64,000 nucleotides of DNA from Alphaproteobacteria bacterium (GTDB lineage Bacteria > Pseudomonadota > Alphaproteobacteria > Sphingomonadales > Sphingomonadaceae), in NCBI GenBank assembly GCA_019232625.1, contig JAFANP010000033.1:98653-162652 (forward strand). Reading direction: 5' to 3'. The translations under genes were made by a program, and so were the position numbers. The notes beneath the pieces were generated by a model. The model was not told the DNA's origin and ran no database searches. It saw nothing but the letters and a program-made list of their open reading frames with translations. Of this stretch, positions 17,963-26,427 are shown piece after piece (within the stretch, counting starts at the first letter, position 1; every line of letters begins with the position of its first letter).

Positions 17963-18871
17963 ATGATGCTGGACATGGGCGATCTCGTCGTCTTCACCAA
18001 GGTCGTCGAGACCGAGAGCCTCACCAAGGCCGGACACGCCCTCGGCCTCCCCAAGTCGACGATCAGCCGGCGCCTCTCCCGGCTCGAGAACCATCTCGGC
18101 GCCCAGCTTCTCTACCGCACCACCCGCGCCGTCACCGTCACCCAGGACGGCGCCCTCTTCTTCGAATATTGCCTCCGCTCGATCGGCGTTCTGCGCGACG
18201 GCGAGCGCGCCCTTCAGAGCCAGCAGCGCAGCCCGCAGGGCCTGGTGCGGATCGCCATCCCCTACGTCCTCGGCCAGAGCCTGATCGGCCCGCTGCTCGC
18301 CGGCTTCCTCAAGGTCTATCCCGACGTGAGGCTGGTCAGCGTGCTCACCGACGATGCCGCCAACCTCCTGCGCGAGGGCTTCGACGTCGCCTTGGCGGTA
18401 GGGCCCCTGCCGGATTCCGAGCTCGTCGCGGTGAAGCTCGGCGCGACCGAATGCGGTGTGTTCGGCGCGCCCGGCTATTTCGAGCGCAAGGGCGTGCCGC
18501 AGAGCCATGTCGAGCTGCCCCGCTTCGATCTCCTCGCCACCGGCGGCACCGACCGGCGGCACAGGTGGCGGCTGCACAACGGCAGCCAGGAGGTGACGGT
18601 CGAGTTCATGCCCAAGCTGGTCTGCAACGATCTTATCCTCCTCCACGACGCGGTCGTCTCCGACCTCGGGATCGCCAGCCTCCCCGCCTTCCTTTGCAAG
18701 TCCGACCTTGCCGAAGGCCGCCTCGTCGAGGTGCTGCCGGGGTGGCAGACGCCGGACCTCAGCTTCTACGCCTTGTTCGCGGACCCGCGCGGCGTTCCGG
18801 TACGGGTCAGGTCGCTGATCGACTATCTGGTCGAGCACTTGCGGCCGATCCTCTCCTGGGAGATCCACTGA
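17963..18871 (+). CDS. LysR-family transcriptional regulator
   Basis: 302 residues. The first of two adjacent ATGs (17963) follows GGGGAGGTGG. An N-terminal winged helix-turn-helix (residues about 4-62: LVVFTKVVETESLTKAGHAL, STISRRLSRLENHLGAQLL) is followed by a periplasmic-binding-protein-like effector domain (about 90-300), the usual length for the family. It lies between a divergent TonB/glycosidase/dioxygenase operon and a co-directional glycerate kinase operon. Two matching operator-like sequences flank it, so it is the probable regulator of both. The inducer is unknown; glycerate or the intact glycoside are reasonable guesses. Confidence 0.92.
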   Translation: MMLDMGDLVVFTKVVETESLTKAGHALGLPKSTISRRLSRLENHLGAQLLYRTTRAVTVTQDGALFFEYCLRSIGVLRDGERALQSQQRSPQGLVRIAIPYVLGQSLIGPLLAGFLKVYPDVRLVSVLTDDAANLLREGFDVALAVGPLPDSELVAVKLGATECGVFGAPGYFERKGVPQSHVELPRFDLLATGGTDRRHRWRLHNGSQEVTVEFMPKLVCNDLILLHDAVVSDLGIASLPAFLCKSDLAEGRLVEVLPGWQTPDLSFYALFADPRGVPVRVRSLIDYLVEHLRPILSWEIH

Positions 18872-18898
18872 GTTGCACCGCGCGCAACAGATTGTTCC
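18870..18898 (+). promoter_or_regulatory. LysR-type operator candidate in front of the glycerate kinase operon
   Basis: GTTGC-N7-GCAAC at 18872-18888, followed by AGATTGTTCC. It overlaps the last bases of lysR and ends about 90 bp before the glycerate kinase start. It has the same orientation toward its operon as the copy at 17903-17931 has toward the TonB operon. Confidence 0.7.
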
Positions 18899-18988
18899 GC
18901 GGACAAACCCTTTCCTTCGCCGCGCCGACCCGTCAGCCTTGGAGCGCGGACCAGCACGGCCCAAGCCGCCGCGAGGCCGCGGGAGGGG

Positions 18989-20323
18989 ATGATCGCGACC
19001 TTTTCAGCCGGGAACGAGGCGGAAGCAGCGCCGCTGCCGGGAGGCCGCGCGGCGCTGCTCGAGCTTTTCCAGGAGGCGCTTCGGGCGGTGGCGCCGGAGG
19101 CGGTGATGCCGCGCGTCCTCCCCCGCTCCCACGGCCGCGTCGTCGTCGTGTCGGTCGGCAAGGCGGCGGCCGAGATGATGCGCGTCGCACAGTCCCGCAG
19201 CGCAGCGCCCCTCTCGGGCCTGGTTGTCACCCGCTACGACCACATCCCCGCAGGCTTCGTCGCACCGCCCGGCGTCACGGTGATCGAGGCGGGCCACCCC
19301 TATCCGGACGAGAACAGCGTCCGGGCCGCCCGCCTGGCGCTCGAGCTCGGGCAGGGGCTCGAGGCGGCCGACCACCTCCTGGTGCTCCTCTCCGGCGGCG
19401 GCTCCGCTCTCCTCTCGGCGCCGGCGCCCGGCGTCGGCCTGGCCGACAAGCAGGCGGTCACGCGCCTGCTGCTCGCCTCGGGAGCGACGATCGCGGAGAT
19501 CAACTGCGTCCGCAAGCATCTCTCGGCGGTGAAGGGAGGCCGCCTGGCGGTGGCCGCCGGCCCCGCCCGGGTCACCACCTGGATCATCTCGGACGTGCCC
19601 GGCGACGACCCCTCCTTCGTCTCGTCCGGCCCGACCGTCGCCGACCACACCACCCTGGAGATGGCGCGCGAGATCATCGCCAAATACCGGATCGATCCGC
19701 CGCCCAGCGTCGTCGCCGCGCTCCGGGATCCGGCGAACGAGACCCCGCCCGCCGACAGCCTCGGCCTCGCCGGGGGGGAGGCGGTGGTCATCGCCCGCGC
19801 CCGCGACGCGCTTGCCGCGGCGGCGCGCCTCGCCGCGGAGCGGGGCTATGCCGTCACCGACCTTGGCGATCAGCTCCAGGCGGAAGCCCGCTATCTCGGC
19901 GCCAGCCACGCCGCCCTCGCCCGGCGCCTCGCCGCCGACGGTCAGCGCCGCGCCATCGTCTCGGGCGGCGAGACCACCGTCTCCGTCGTCAACCCGAAGG
20001 GCCGCGGCGGCCGCAACCTCGAATATCTGCTCGGCCTCGCGATCGCGCTCAACGGCGCGCCGGGCATCGCGGCGCTGGCGGCCGACACGGACGGCATCGA
20101 CGGCACGGAGAATGCGGCGGGCGCGGTCGTCGTCTCCGACACGCTCGCCCGCGCGCGCAAGCTCGGCCTCGACCCCGCCGAGCACCTCGCAGCGAACAAC
20201 GCCTACACCTTCTTCGAGCGGCTCGGCGACCTCGTCGTCACCGGGCCGACCTTCACAAACGTCAACGATTTCCGCGCCATTCTGATCAACGGGGAGGAAG
20301 GAAGCCGGGATGTCGACGATTGA
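18989..20323 (+). CDS. Glycerate 2-kinase, MOFRL family
   Basis: 444 residues; the ATG follows GGGAGGGG. Family signatures are VVVSVGKAAAEMMR (about 50-63), the nucleotide-side loop LLVLLSGGGSALLS, NCVRKHLSAVKGGRLA, and the C-terminal MOFRL signature AADTDGIDGTENAAGA. MOFRL-type kinases phosphorylate D-glycerate to 2-phosphoglycerate with ATP, feeding lower glycolysis. It is first in a five-gene operon in which each gene overlaps the next, and it carries the operator-like sequence upstream. Together with a glycosidase of the mannosyl/glucosylglycerate hydrolase type, it points to catabolism of a glyceric-acid glycoside. Hydroxypyruvate/tartronate pathways also use this kinase, but no tartronate semialdehyde reductase is seen here. 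Confidence 0.88.
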   Translation: MIATFSAGNEAEAAPLPGGRAALLELFQEALRAVAPEAVMPRVLPRSHGRVVVVSVGKAAAEMMRVAQSRSAAPLSGLVVTRYDHIPAGFVAPPGVTVIEAGHPYPDENSVRAARLALELGQGLEAADHLLVLLSGGGSALLSAPAPGVGLADKQAVTRLLLASGATIAEINCVRKHLSAVKGGRLAVAAGPARVTTWIISDVPGDDPSFVSSGPTVADHTTLEMAREIIAKYRIDPPPSVVAALRDPANETPPADSLGLAGGEAVVIARARDALAAAARLAAERGYAVTDLGDQLQAEARYLGASHAALARRLAADGQRRAIVSGGETTVSVVNPKGRGGRNLEYLLGLAIALNGAPGIAALAADTDGIDGTENAAGAVVVSDTLARARKLGLDPAEHLAANNAYTFFERLGDLVVTGPTFTNVNDFRAILINGEEGSRDVDD

Positions 20324-21563
20324 CCGCCGCGCCGCGGCCGGCGCGGGCTATCCCTGGCTGCTCATCGCCCTGCTCTGGGCGGTCGCCTTCCTCAACGCCG
20401 CGGACCGCAGCATCCTCATCGCCGTCATGCCGACGCTGAGGACCCAGTTCGGCCTCACCGACACCCAGCTCGGACTGCTCAACTCGGTCTTCTTCTGGAT
20501 CTACGCCGTCACCGCCTTCCTCGCCGGGCGCCTCGGCGACAGCGCCCGGCGGACGAGGGTCATCCTCTACGGCCTCGTCTTCTGGAGCGTCTGCACCGGC
20601 CTCACCTCGCTGGCCTCGGGGCTCGCCATGCTGCTCGCCTTCCGCGGCACCGTGGCCTTCGGCGAGGCCTTCTATTATCCGACGGCGACGGCCTTGATCA
20701 GCGACTGGCACAAACCGGCGATGCGCAGCCGGGCACTCTCGCTCCACCAGACGGCGGTCTTCGCCGGGGCGGGCGTGGGGTCGGTCGTCGCCGGCCGTAT
20801 GGCCGACCGGTTGGGCTGGCACGCGCCCTTCCTGATCTTCGGCGGCCTCGGCCTCGTCTACGCCGTCTTCCTGATCCGCTTCCTTCGCGACGCGCCGATC
20901 GCGCATACCGCGGCCGAGCGCGATGCGCCCCGCGATCCCCTCGGCATCGTCTTCCGCATCAAGCCCGCCCTCATGCTGTGCGTCATCTTCTTCCTCGGCA
21001 CCGGCGCCTCGACCGGCGTCACCGTCTGGGCGCCCACCTACGTGCACGACAAGATGGGCCTGGACCTCGCCGGCTCGGCGCTCTGGGGCTCTGCGACGAT
21101 CAACCTCGCCGGGTTCCTGTCGGTGCCGCTCGGCGGCCTCCTCGCCGACACGCTTGCGAGGCGGACTCCGATCGGCCGCTTCTACACCCTGATGATCGGC
21201 CTCGGCTCCGCCGGCCTGCTTCTGCTCCCGCTCCTGTGGGCCGGGACGGCGGCACAGGTCGGCGCGGTGCTCCTCGCCACCAGCATCGGCAAGGGCCTCT
21301 TCGACGGCTGCATCTACGCCTCGATGCACGACGTCATGCCGCCGCACGCCCGCGCCACCGCGGTCGGGATGATGACCATGCTGGGCTTCGTCGGCGCCGG
21401 GCTGACCCCGATCATCGTGCCCAGGATCGCCCAGAGCTACGGCATGGCCGGCGGGATGACCTCGGTCGCCGGCCTCTACTTCCTCGCCGTCGCCATCCTG
21501 TTCCTGATGCGCGGCCCGACCCGGCGCGCGGTGCTGGCGAACAGCCGCCCGGCCGAGGCATGA
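20310..21563 (+). CDS. MFS transporter
   Basis: 417 residues; the start overlaps the kinase gene by 14 bp and follows GGAAGGAAGCCGGG. It is a twelve-helix major facilitator protein with a typical first helix (WLLIALLWAVAFLNAADRS), the loop 2-3 motif GRLGDSARRTR, and a repeat of it in the second half (GGLLADTLARRT). The sequence resembles the anion:cation symporter/hexuronate side of MFS, which carries organic and sugar acids. By position it should move the glycoside or a sugar acid across the inner membrane after TonB-dependent uptake. The substrate is inferred. Confidence 0.88.
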   Translation: MSTIDRRAAAGAGYPWLLIALLWAVAFLNAADRSILIAVMPTLRTQFGLTDTQLGLLNSVFFWIYAVTAFLAGRLGDSARRTRVILYGLVFWSVCTGLTSLASGLAMLLAFRGTVAFGEAFYYPTATALISDWHKPAMRSRALSLHQTAVFAGAGVGSVVAGRMADRLGWHAPFLIFGGLGLVYAVFLIRFLRDAPIAHTAAERDAPRDPLGIVFRIKPALMLCVIFFLGTGASTGVTVWAPTYVHDKMGLDLAGSALWGSATINLAGFLSVPLGGLLADTLARRTPIGRFYTLMIGLGSAGLLLLPLLWAGTAAQVGAVLLATSIGKGLFDGCIYASMHDVMPPHARATAVGMMTMLGFVGAGLTPIIVPRIAQSYGMAGGMTSVAGLYFLAVAILFLMRGPTRRAVLANSRPAEA

Positions 21564-22606
21564 GCGAGCCCGCCGCCCTCGTCCTCCTGGAGCCGCGCAG
21601 GCTCGCCTTCGAGCCGATCGAGACGCCCGCGCCCGGCGAGGGGGAGGTCCTGATCCGCACGCTACACTCCGGGATCAGCGCCGGCACCGAACTCACCCAA
21701 TATCGCGGCACCAGCCCCTTCATGCACCGGCAGTGGGACGAGGCCCGGCGGCTGTTCGTCGAGGCGGGGGCGCCGAGCTGGCCCTATCCCGTCCGCAACC
21801 TCGGCTACGAGGAGGTGGGCGAGATCGTCGAGGCCGGCCGGGGCGTCCGGGATCTGCGGCCCGGACAGCGGGTCTACGGCACCTGGAATCACCGCACCCA
21901 CCATCTCGCCACGGCGGACTATGCGCGCGAGCGCCTCCTTCCCGAGGGCGCGGATCCGCGCATCGGCCTCTTCTCCCATATCGGCGCCGTGGCGCTGAAC
22001 GGGGTCCACGACGCTCAGCTGAGGATCGGCGACACCGTCGCCGTCTTCGGCCTCGGCGTGCCGGGCCAGATCGTCGCCCAGGCCGCCCGCCGCTCCGGCG
22101 CGAAGGTCATCGCCGTCGATCCCGATCCGGAGCGCCGCGACCTGGCGCTGCGCCTCGGCGCGCACACCGCGCTGGCGCCGGGCGCGGGCGGCGCGGCGGA
22201 GGCGATCAAGGCGGAGACGGGAGGGCGCGGCGCCGATGCCTGCATCGAGGTCTCCGGCGCTCCGGCCGCGCTTTCCGACGCGATCCGGGCCGTGGCCTAT
22301 TCCGCCCGCGTCGTCGCGATGGGCTTCTTCCAGGGGGAGGTGCCGGGCCTCCGCCTGGGCGAGGAATATCACCACAACCGAGTCCAGCTCGTCTGCTCGC
22401 AAATCTCGGGCGTCGCGCCGGAGGCGAGCTACCGCTGGTCGAAGCCGCGGCTCTGGCGGACCGCCGTCGCGCTTCAGCACGAAGGCCTGCTCGATCTCCT
22501 CCCCCTCATCACCCATGCCGCCCCCTTCGCCGAGGCGCCGGCGCTGTTCGCCCGGCTCGACTCCGGCGAGCCTGGGATGATGCAGGCGATGCTGGATTTC
22601 GAATGA
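21560..22606 (+). CDS. Medium-chain dehydrogenase (zinc-binding alcohol dehydrogenase-like)
   Basis: 348 residues; the ATG overlaps the stop of the MFS gene as ATGA. A GroES-like N-terminal domain (VLIRTLHSGISAGTELTQYR) is followed by a Rossmann domain with VAVFGLGVPGQIVAQAA and the acidic NAD-side VIAVDPD. The usual catalytic Cys and the four-Cys structural zinc loop of classical alcohol dehydrogenases are not evident, as in several sugar-oxidising relatives. Next to a Gfo/Idh oxidoreductase and two glycosidases, it probably oxidises or epimerises a sugar hydroxyl. The substrate is not deducible. Confidence 0.82.
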   Translation: MSEPAALVLLEPRRLAFEPIETPAPGEGEVLIRTLHSGISAGTELTQYRGTSPFMHRQWDEARRLFVEAGAPSWPYPVRNLGYEEVGEIVEAGRGVRDLRPGQRVYGTWNHRTHHLATADYARERLLPEGADPRIGLFSHIGAVALNGVHDAQLRIGDTVAVFGLGVPGQIVAQAARRSGAKVIAVDPDPERRDLALRLGAHTALAPGAGGAAEAIKAETGGRGADACIEVSGAPAALSDAIRAVAYSARVVAMGFFQGEVPGLRLGEEYHHNRVQLVCSQISGVAPEASYRWSKPRLWRTAVALQHEGLLDLLPLITHAAPFAEAPALFARLDSGEPGMMQAMLDFE

Positions 22607-23586
22607 GCCGGCTGCGCGTCGGCCTGCTCGGCTGCGGCGGGATAGCGGCGCGCCACGCCGGCGCAGTCGCCGCGCTCGCGGACGAGATGGCGCTCGTCGC
22701 CTGCTGCGGGCGCGACCCCGCCCGGACCGGGCGTTTCGCCGCCGAGCATGGCTGCGCCGCCTTCACCGACGTCGACCGGATGATCGACGCGGGCCTGGAC
22801 CTGATGGTGGCGGCGCTGCCGCCCTTCGCGGGGCGCGCCGAGATCGCGCGGGCCGCCGCCCGCGGCGTCCATCTGCTGGTCGAGAAGCCGATCGCCCTCG
22901 ACGAGGAGACCGCCCGCCGTCTCGTCGCCTCGGTCGAGGCCTCGGGAGTCGTCGCCGCGGTCGGCTTCATGTACCGCTTCGGAGACGCGGTCCGCCGCTG
23001 GCAGGCCAGCGACGGCGGCCGGGTCGGCCTCTTCGCCGGAAGCTACCATTGCAACGCCCTCCATGCCCCCTGGTGGCGGGAGCGGGAGAAATCGGGCGGG
23101 CAGATGGTCGAGCAGCTGATCCACCTCGTCGACCTCGTCCGCCTCTTCATGGGGGAGCCCAGCCGGGTCTACGCGCGGGCCGCCAACCTCTTCCACGGCG
23201 ACGTCCCCGGCTATGACGCGGAGGACGTGGCGGCGATCGTCTTCGGCTGGGAGGACGGGCGCATCGCCGCGCTCAACGCCGGCAACATCGCAATCCCGGG
23301 CCGGTGGGACAAGCAATGGTCGCTCTACGCGGAGCGGATGACCGGCCATTTTTCCGACTGGAACCATGCGGTGCTGACCCCCACCGCGCCGCCCTCCACC
23401 GAGGAGAGGATCGCCGGCGGAACCGACCCTTTCGTCGCCCAGCTCGCCGACGTCGCCGCCGCGATCCGTGAGCGGCGGTCGCCGACGGTGCCGCTGCGCG
23501 AAGGGCTGCTCAGCCTCGCCCTCGCACTCGCCGCCCGGCGCTCGGCGGACGAGGGGCGCGAGCTGAGGCTGGGCGATGGCGATTGA
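22603..23586 (+). CDS. Gfo/Idh/MocA family oxidoreductase
   Basis: 327 residues; ATGA overlap with the preceding stop. An N-terminal NAD(P) fold (RVGLLGCGGIAARHA, residues 4-18) and the family EKPIALDEE motif (lysine near residue 97) are followed by a C-terminal alpha/beta domain (GGQMVEQLIHLVDLVRLF). Members oxidise, reduce or epimerise sugars and inositols. Placed between an MDR dehydrogenase and GH36, it may form part of a two-dehydrogenase oxidation/epimerisation route, or a 3-keto-glycoside route that helps break the glycosidic bond. This role is inferred. Confidence 0.87.
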   Translation: MSRLRVGLLGCGGIAARHAGAVAALADEMALVACCGRDPARTGRFAAEHGCAAFTDVDRMIDAGLDLMVAALPPFAGRAEIARAAARGVHLLVEKPIALDEETARRLVASVEASGVVAAVGFMYRFGDAVRRWQASDGGRVGLFAGSYHCNALHAPWWREREKSGGQMVEQLIHLVDLVRLFMGEPSRVYARAANLFHGDVPGYDAEDVAAIVFGWEDGRIAALNAGNIAIPGRWDKQWSLYAERMTGHFSDWNHAVLTPTAPPSTEERIAGGTDPFVAQLADVAAAIRERRSPTVPLREGLLSLALALAARRSADEGRELRLGDGD

Positions 23587-25342
23587 GTTCGAGCCCGACG
23601 GCGCCTTCGTCTGGCGGGGGATCCGGCTTTCGGAGATAGCCGTCCTCGTCGACGGGCAGCCCTCTCCCGCCGCCAACGTCGCCGGCTCGCTCGCGATACG
23701 CGAGGAAGGCGACTCGCTCCGCCTGATCCTCCAGCTTCCGGACGAAGGGCCGCGGCAGAGCCTCGGCCTTCGCTTCGGGCGGGTCGAGGGGGTCCGCGCC
23801 TATCTGCGCAACGGCTATCAGAGCTGGGACGGCAGCTATTTCGTGCCGGCCGGCACGCAGGCCGCCGGGGACGAGCCGCGCGGCAAGTCGCCGACGGTGG
23901 GACATGCGATGACGGCGTTGCTGCCGGCCGAGGGGCAAGGCGCCTTGCTGCTCGGATTCGCCCGCCACGACCGCTTCCAGAGCCGGTTCCGCTTCGGCGG
24001 CGACGCGGCGGCGATGAGCGTCGACGTCGAGACCCTCCTGGACGGGGCGGACCGGGGGATCGCGATGGAGCCGCTTCTCCTCATCGCCGGAGACGAGGTG
24101 GAGGAGGTCTTGCGCGCCTGGTCTCGGCACGTCGCCGCCCAGAGCCCCCTGCCGCCCCGAACCCCGCCGCGCCGGATCACCGGCTGGTGCTCCTGGTACA
24201 GCCTCTACGCCGCCATCGACGAGCCGGTCATCCTCGAGCATCTGGCCGCCGCCGCCGACTTCCGCGACCGCCGTCAGGTGCCTCTGGACGTGTTCCAGAT
24301 CGACGACGGCTTCACCCCCGAAATGGGCGACTGGCTCGAGGTCAAGCCGCAATTCCCGCGCGGCATGAAGCCGCTGCTCGACGACGTCGCCGCGGCGGGC
24401 TTCACCCCGGGCCTATGGATCGCCCCCTTCATGGTCGGCAACCGCAGCCGGCTCTTCGCCGAGCATCCGGACTGGGTGGTCCGCCGCCGCGACAATGGCG
24501 AGCCGCTCGCCCACATGACCTTCTACGGCGAGTTTCGCTGGCACAAGAGAAGCGAGGAATATTACATCCTCGACGTCACCAATCCCTGGGCGGAAACCTG
24601 GCTGCGCCACGTCTTTCGCACCTGGCGGCACGATTGGGGCTGCCGCTATTTCAAGACGGACTTCATGCTGTTCGGCAGCGAGTACGGACCCGACGAAGCG
24701 GTCTGGCACCGCCCCGGCCTGTCGCGCATCGCCATCTGGACCTACATGGCCGCCCTCATCCGAGAGGAGATAGGCGAGGATGCGCTCTGGCTCGGCTGCG
24801 GCTGCCCGCTCTGGGCGTCGGTCGGCTATGTGGACGCCGTCCGGATCGGCCGCGACATCGGCGTCAGCTGGGAAGGCGATCAATCGGCGGAGAGCCTGCT
24901 GCGGGACCAGCTCACCCGCAACCATGCCTCCGGCATCCTGTGGCAGGCCGATCCCGACTGCGTGCTGCTGCGCGAGCGCTTCCACCACCTCGACGACGAG
25001 CAGGTCCGCTCGCTGGCGCTGTTCGCCGGCCTTGCCGGCGGGGTGCTGATGACGAGCGACCGGCTCGATGCCCTGCCGCCCGGGCGGGAGGCCCTGTTCG
25101 CCGCTCTGTTGCGCGAGGGCCGGCTGAGCGCGAGCTTCCCCGAGCTCGGCCGCGATACCCTGCCGATCGTCCAGAGGGTGCGCCGCGAGGATGGGACGTC
25201 GCTGGTCAACCTCTTCAACCCCACGGCGCAGCCCGTCGAGGCCGGCCCCGGCGGCGCCTTGGCCCCCTTCGCCTCGAGACTGCTCGTCGACGACCCCGCC
25301 GACCCTCTTCGCCCGTGGGCGTCGGGGACGTCTCGAGCCTAA
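23576..25342 (+). CDS. GH36-type glycosidase (alpha-galactosidase-like)
   Basis: 588 residues; the start overlaps the Gfo/Idh gene by 11 bp. An N-terminal beta-sandwich (about 1-190) leads to a TIM barrel with WCSWYSLY (204-211), VFQIDDGFTPEMGDW (239-253) and GLWIAPFMVGNRSRLF (279-293). RYFKTDFML places a clan GH-D nucleophile at about D362, and RIGRDIGVSWEGD holds the likely acid/base (D427 region). A small C-terminal beta domain follows. There is no signal peptide, so it is likely cytoplasmic. GH36 enzymes hydrolyse alpha-galactosides. Together with the divergent MGH-like enzyme this gives the locus two glycosidases and could widen it to galactosyl-glycerol or galactosyl-glycerate type solutes. 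Its stop overlaps the convergent M24 gene's stop. Confidence 0.83.
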   Translation: MAIEFEPDGAFVWRGIRLSEIAVLVDGQPSPAANVAGSLAIREEGDSLRLILQLPDEGPRQSLGLRFGRVEGVRAYLRNGYQSWDGSYFVPAGTQAAGDEPRGKSPTVGHAMTALLPAEGQGALLLGFARHDRFQSRFRFGGDAAAMSVDVETLLDGADRGIAMEPLLLIAGDEVEEVLRAWSRHVAAQSPLPPRTPPRRITGWCSWYSLYAAIDEPVILEHLAAAADFRDRRQVPLDVFQIDDGFTPEMGDWLEVKPQFPRGMKPLLDDVAAAGFTPGLWIAPFMVGNRSRLFAEHPDWVVRRRDNGEPLAHMTFYGEFRWHKRSEEYYILDVTNPWAETWLRHVFRTWRHDWGCRYFKTDFMLFGSEYGPDEAVWHRPGLSRIAIWTYMAALIREEIGEDALWLGCGCPLWASVGYVDAVRIGRDIGVSWEGDQSAESLLRDQLTRNHASGILWQADPDCVLLRERFHHLDDEQVRSLALFAGLAGGVLMTSDRLDALPPGREALFAALLREGRLSASFPELGRDTLPIVQRVRREDGTSLVNLFNPTAQPVEAGPGGALAPFASRLLVDDPADPLRPWASGTSRA

Positions 25343-26043
25343 TCGATCTCGAGCCACTGCTCGAAGAAGCCGCCATAGCCGCGCGCCGTGTCGATGAAGT
25401 GGATCTCGTAGATCCAGGACCGGGCGTTGCCGCTGCCGTCGGGATCGGCGAGACGCTTCGCGTTGTCCGCGTGGAGATAATTCTCGGCCAGCTCGCCCTG
25501 CACCCGCTCGTGGGGGAAGTTGCCGATCAGGTGCCCCGCGTGCCAATTGCCATATTCGTAGCCGTAGGCGCGGGCGGAGCGGAGCGCGAAGGCATGCATG
25601 TCGGCGCCGGTGACGCTCTCCCGGTTCTCCAGGAAGAAGTCGCGACCCGCATGCCAGGCCGCTTCGACGGCATCGCGCATCCTGATCCTGTGGGGGTCGT
25701 CGCCGATCACGTAGGTACGCCCGATATCGGCCTCCCACTCCTCGAAGATCGGGCCGAGGTCGAGGAAGAGGATGTCGTCCGCCGCGATGCGCAGGTCGTC
25801 GGGCCGTCCCCCATAGGTGAGGAGCGTGTTGGGCCCGGCGCGGACGATGCGTTTGTGCCAGTGCTTGAATGCACCGAACATGTCGCGCCCGACGCCCTGG
25901 ATCTCGCGGCTGAGCTCCAGCTCCGAGACGCCGGGCCTGATCAGGCCCGCCGCCTCGACCGCGCCGAGAAGCTTCGTCGCGTTTTCATGGGCCGCGGCCA
26001 GCCTCCGATGCCGATCCGGCACGTCGCGGTAGACATGGACCAT
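25339..26043 (-). CDS. M24-fold (pita-bread) metallopeptidase-like protein
   Basis: 234 residues; ATG at 26043, five bases after the ferredoxin stop. The pita-bread fold ligands are recognisable: D in FLDLGPIFEEW, D in EADIGRTYVIG, H in WHAGHLIGNFP, and E in IYEIHFIDT. Xaa-Pro aminopeptidases and creatinases share this fold. At 234 residues it is only the catalytic domain, like methionine aminopeptidase, but the sequence is closer to Xaa-Pro dipeptidase-like proteins. It is convergent with GH36, with four shared bases at the ends, and probably co-transcribed with the ferredoxin. The substrate is unknown. Confidence 0.8.
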   Translation of the reverse strand: MVHVYRDVPDRHRRLAAAHENATKLLGAVEAAGLIRPGVSELELSREIQGVGRDMFGAFKHWHKRIVRAGPNTLLTYGGRPDDLRIAADDILFLDLGPIFEEWEADIGRTYVIGDDPHRIRMRDAVEAAWHAGRDFFLENRESVTGADMHAFALRSARAYGYEYGNWHAGHLIGNFPHERVQGELAENYLHADNAKRLADPDGSGNARSWIYEIHFIDTARGYGGFFEQWLEID

Positions 26044-26048
26044 TGCGG

Positions 26049-26372
26049 CTAGACCGGATCCTCCTGGGCGATCGTCACCCGCAGGCCGTCAAATTGCGGG
26101 CCGTATTCGATCTGGCACGACAGGCGGCTGTTGGCGGCGCGATGGTCGCACGTGTCGAGCAGGTCGTCCTCGTCGGCGCCCATCGGCGGAAGGGCCTCCA
26201 GCCACTCGGCGTCGACATGGACGTGGCAGGTCGCGCAGCTGCACGAACCTCCGCACAGCGCGAGCAGCTCGTCGAAGCCGGCGCCGCGAATATTCTCCAT
26301 GACGCTCCAGCCCTCCTTGCCGGTGATGGTGGTTTCCGAGCCGTCGCGGGAGACAATGATCAGCTTCGCCAT
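26049..26372 (-). CDS. 2Fe-2S ferredoxin, adrenodoxin/putidaredoxin type
   Basis: 107 residues. The cluster ligands follow C-x5-C-x2-C ... C: C40, C46, C49 and C86, with extra cysteines at 44 and 75. This vertebrate/bacterial type ferredoxin passes electrons to P450s, Rieske oxygenases or Fe-S assembly. No P450 or ferredoxin reductase is nearby. It precedes the M24-like gene by five bases on the same strand. No function more specific than electron transfer can be given. Confidence 0.92.
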   Translation of the reverse strand: MAKLIIVSRDGSETTITGKEGWSVMENIRGAGFDELLALCGGSCSCATCHVHVDAEWLEALPPMGADEDDLLDTCDHRAANSRLSCQIEYGPQFDGLRVTIAQEDPV

Positions 26373-26427
26373 GCGCCGGGCCTATGCAGTGGGGATATGA
26401 AAGACAAGGGACTGCGATCGCGCCGTC

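Noticed and set aside
17422..20439. 1,005-codon plus-strand frame crossing TonB, lysR and glycerate kinase
   Set aside because: Covers real genes in other frames; mostly Arg/Pro/Ala, typical of a shifted GC-rich frame.
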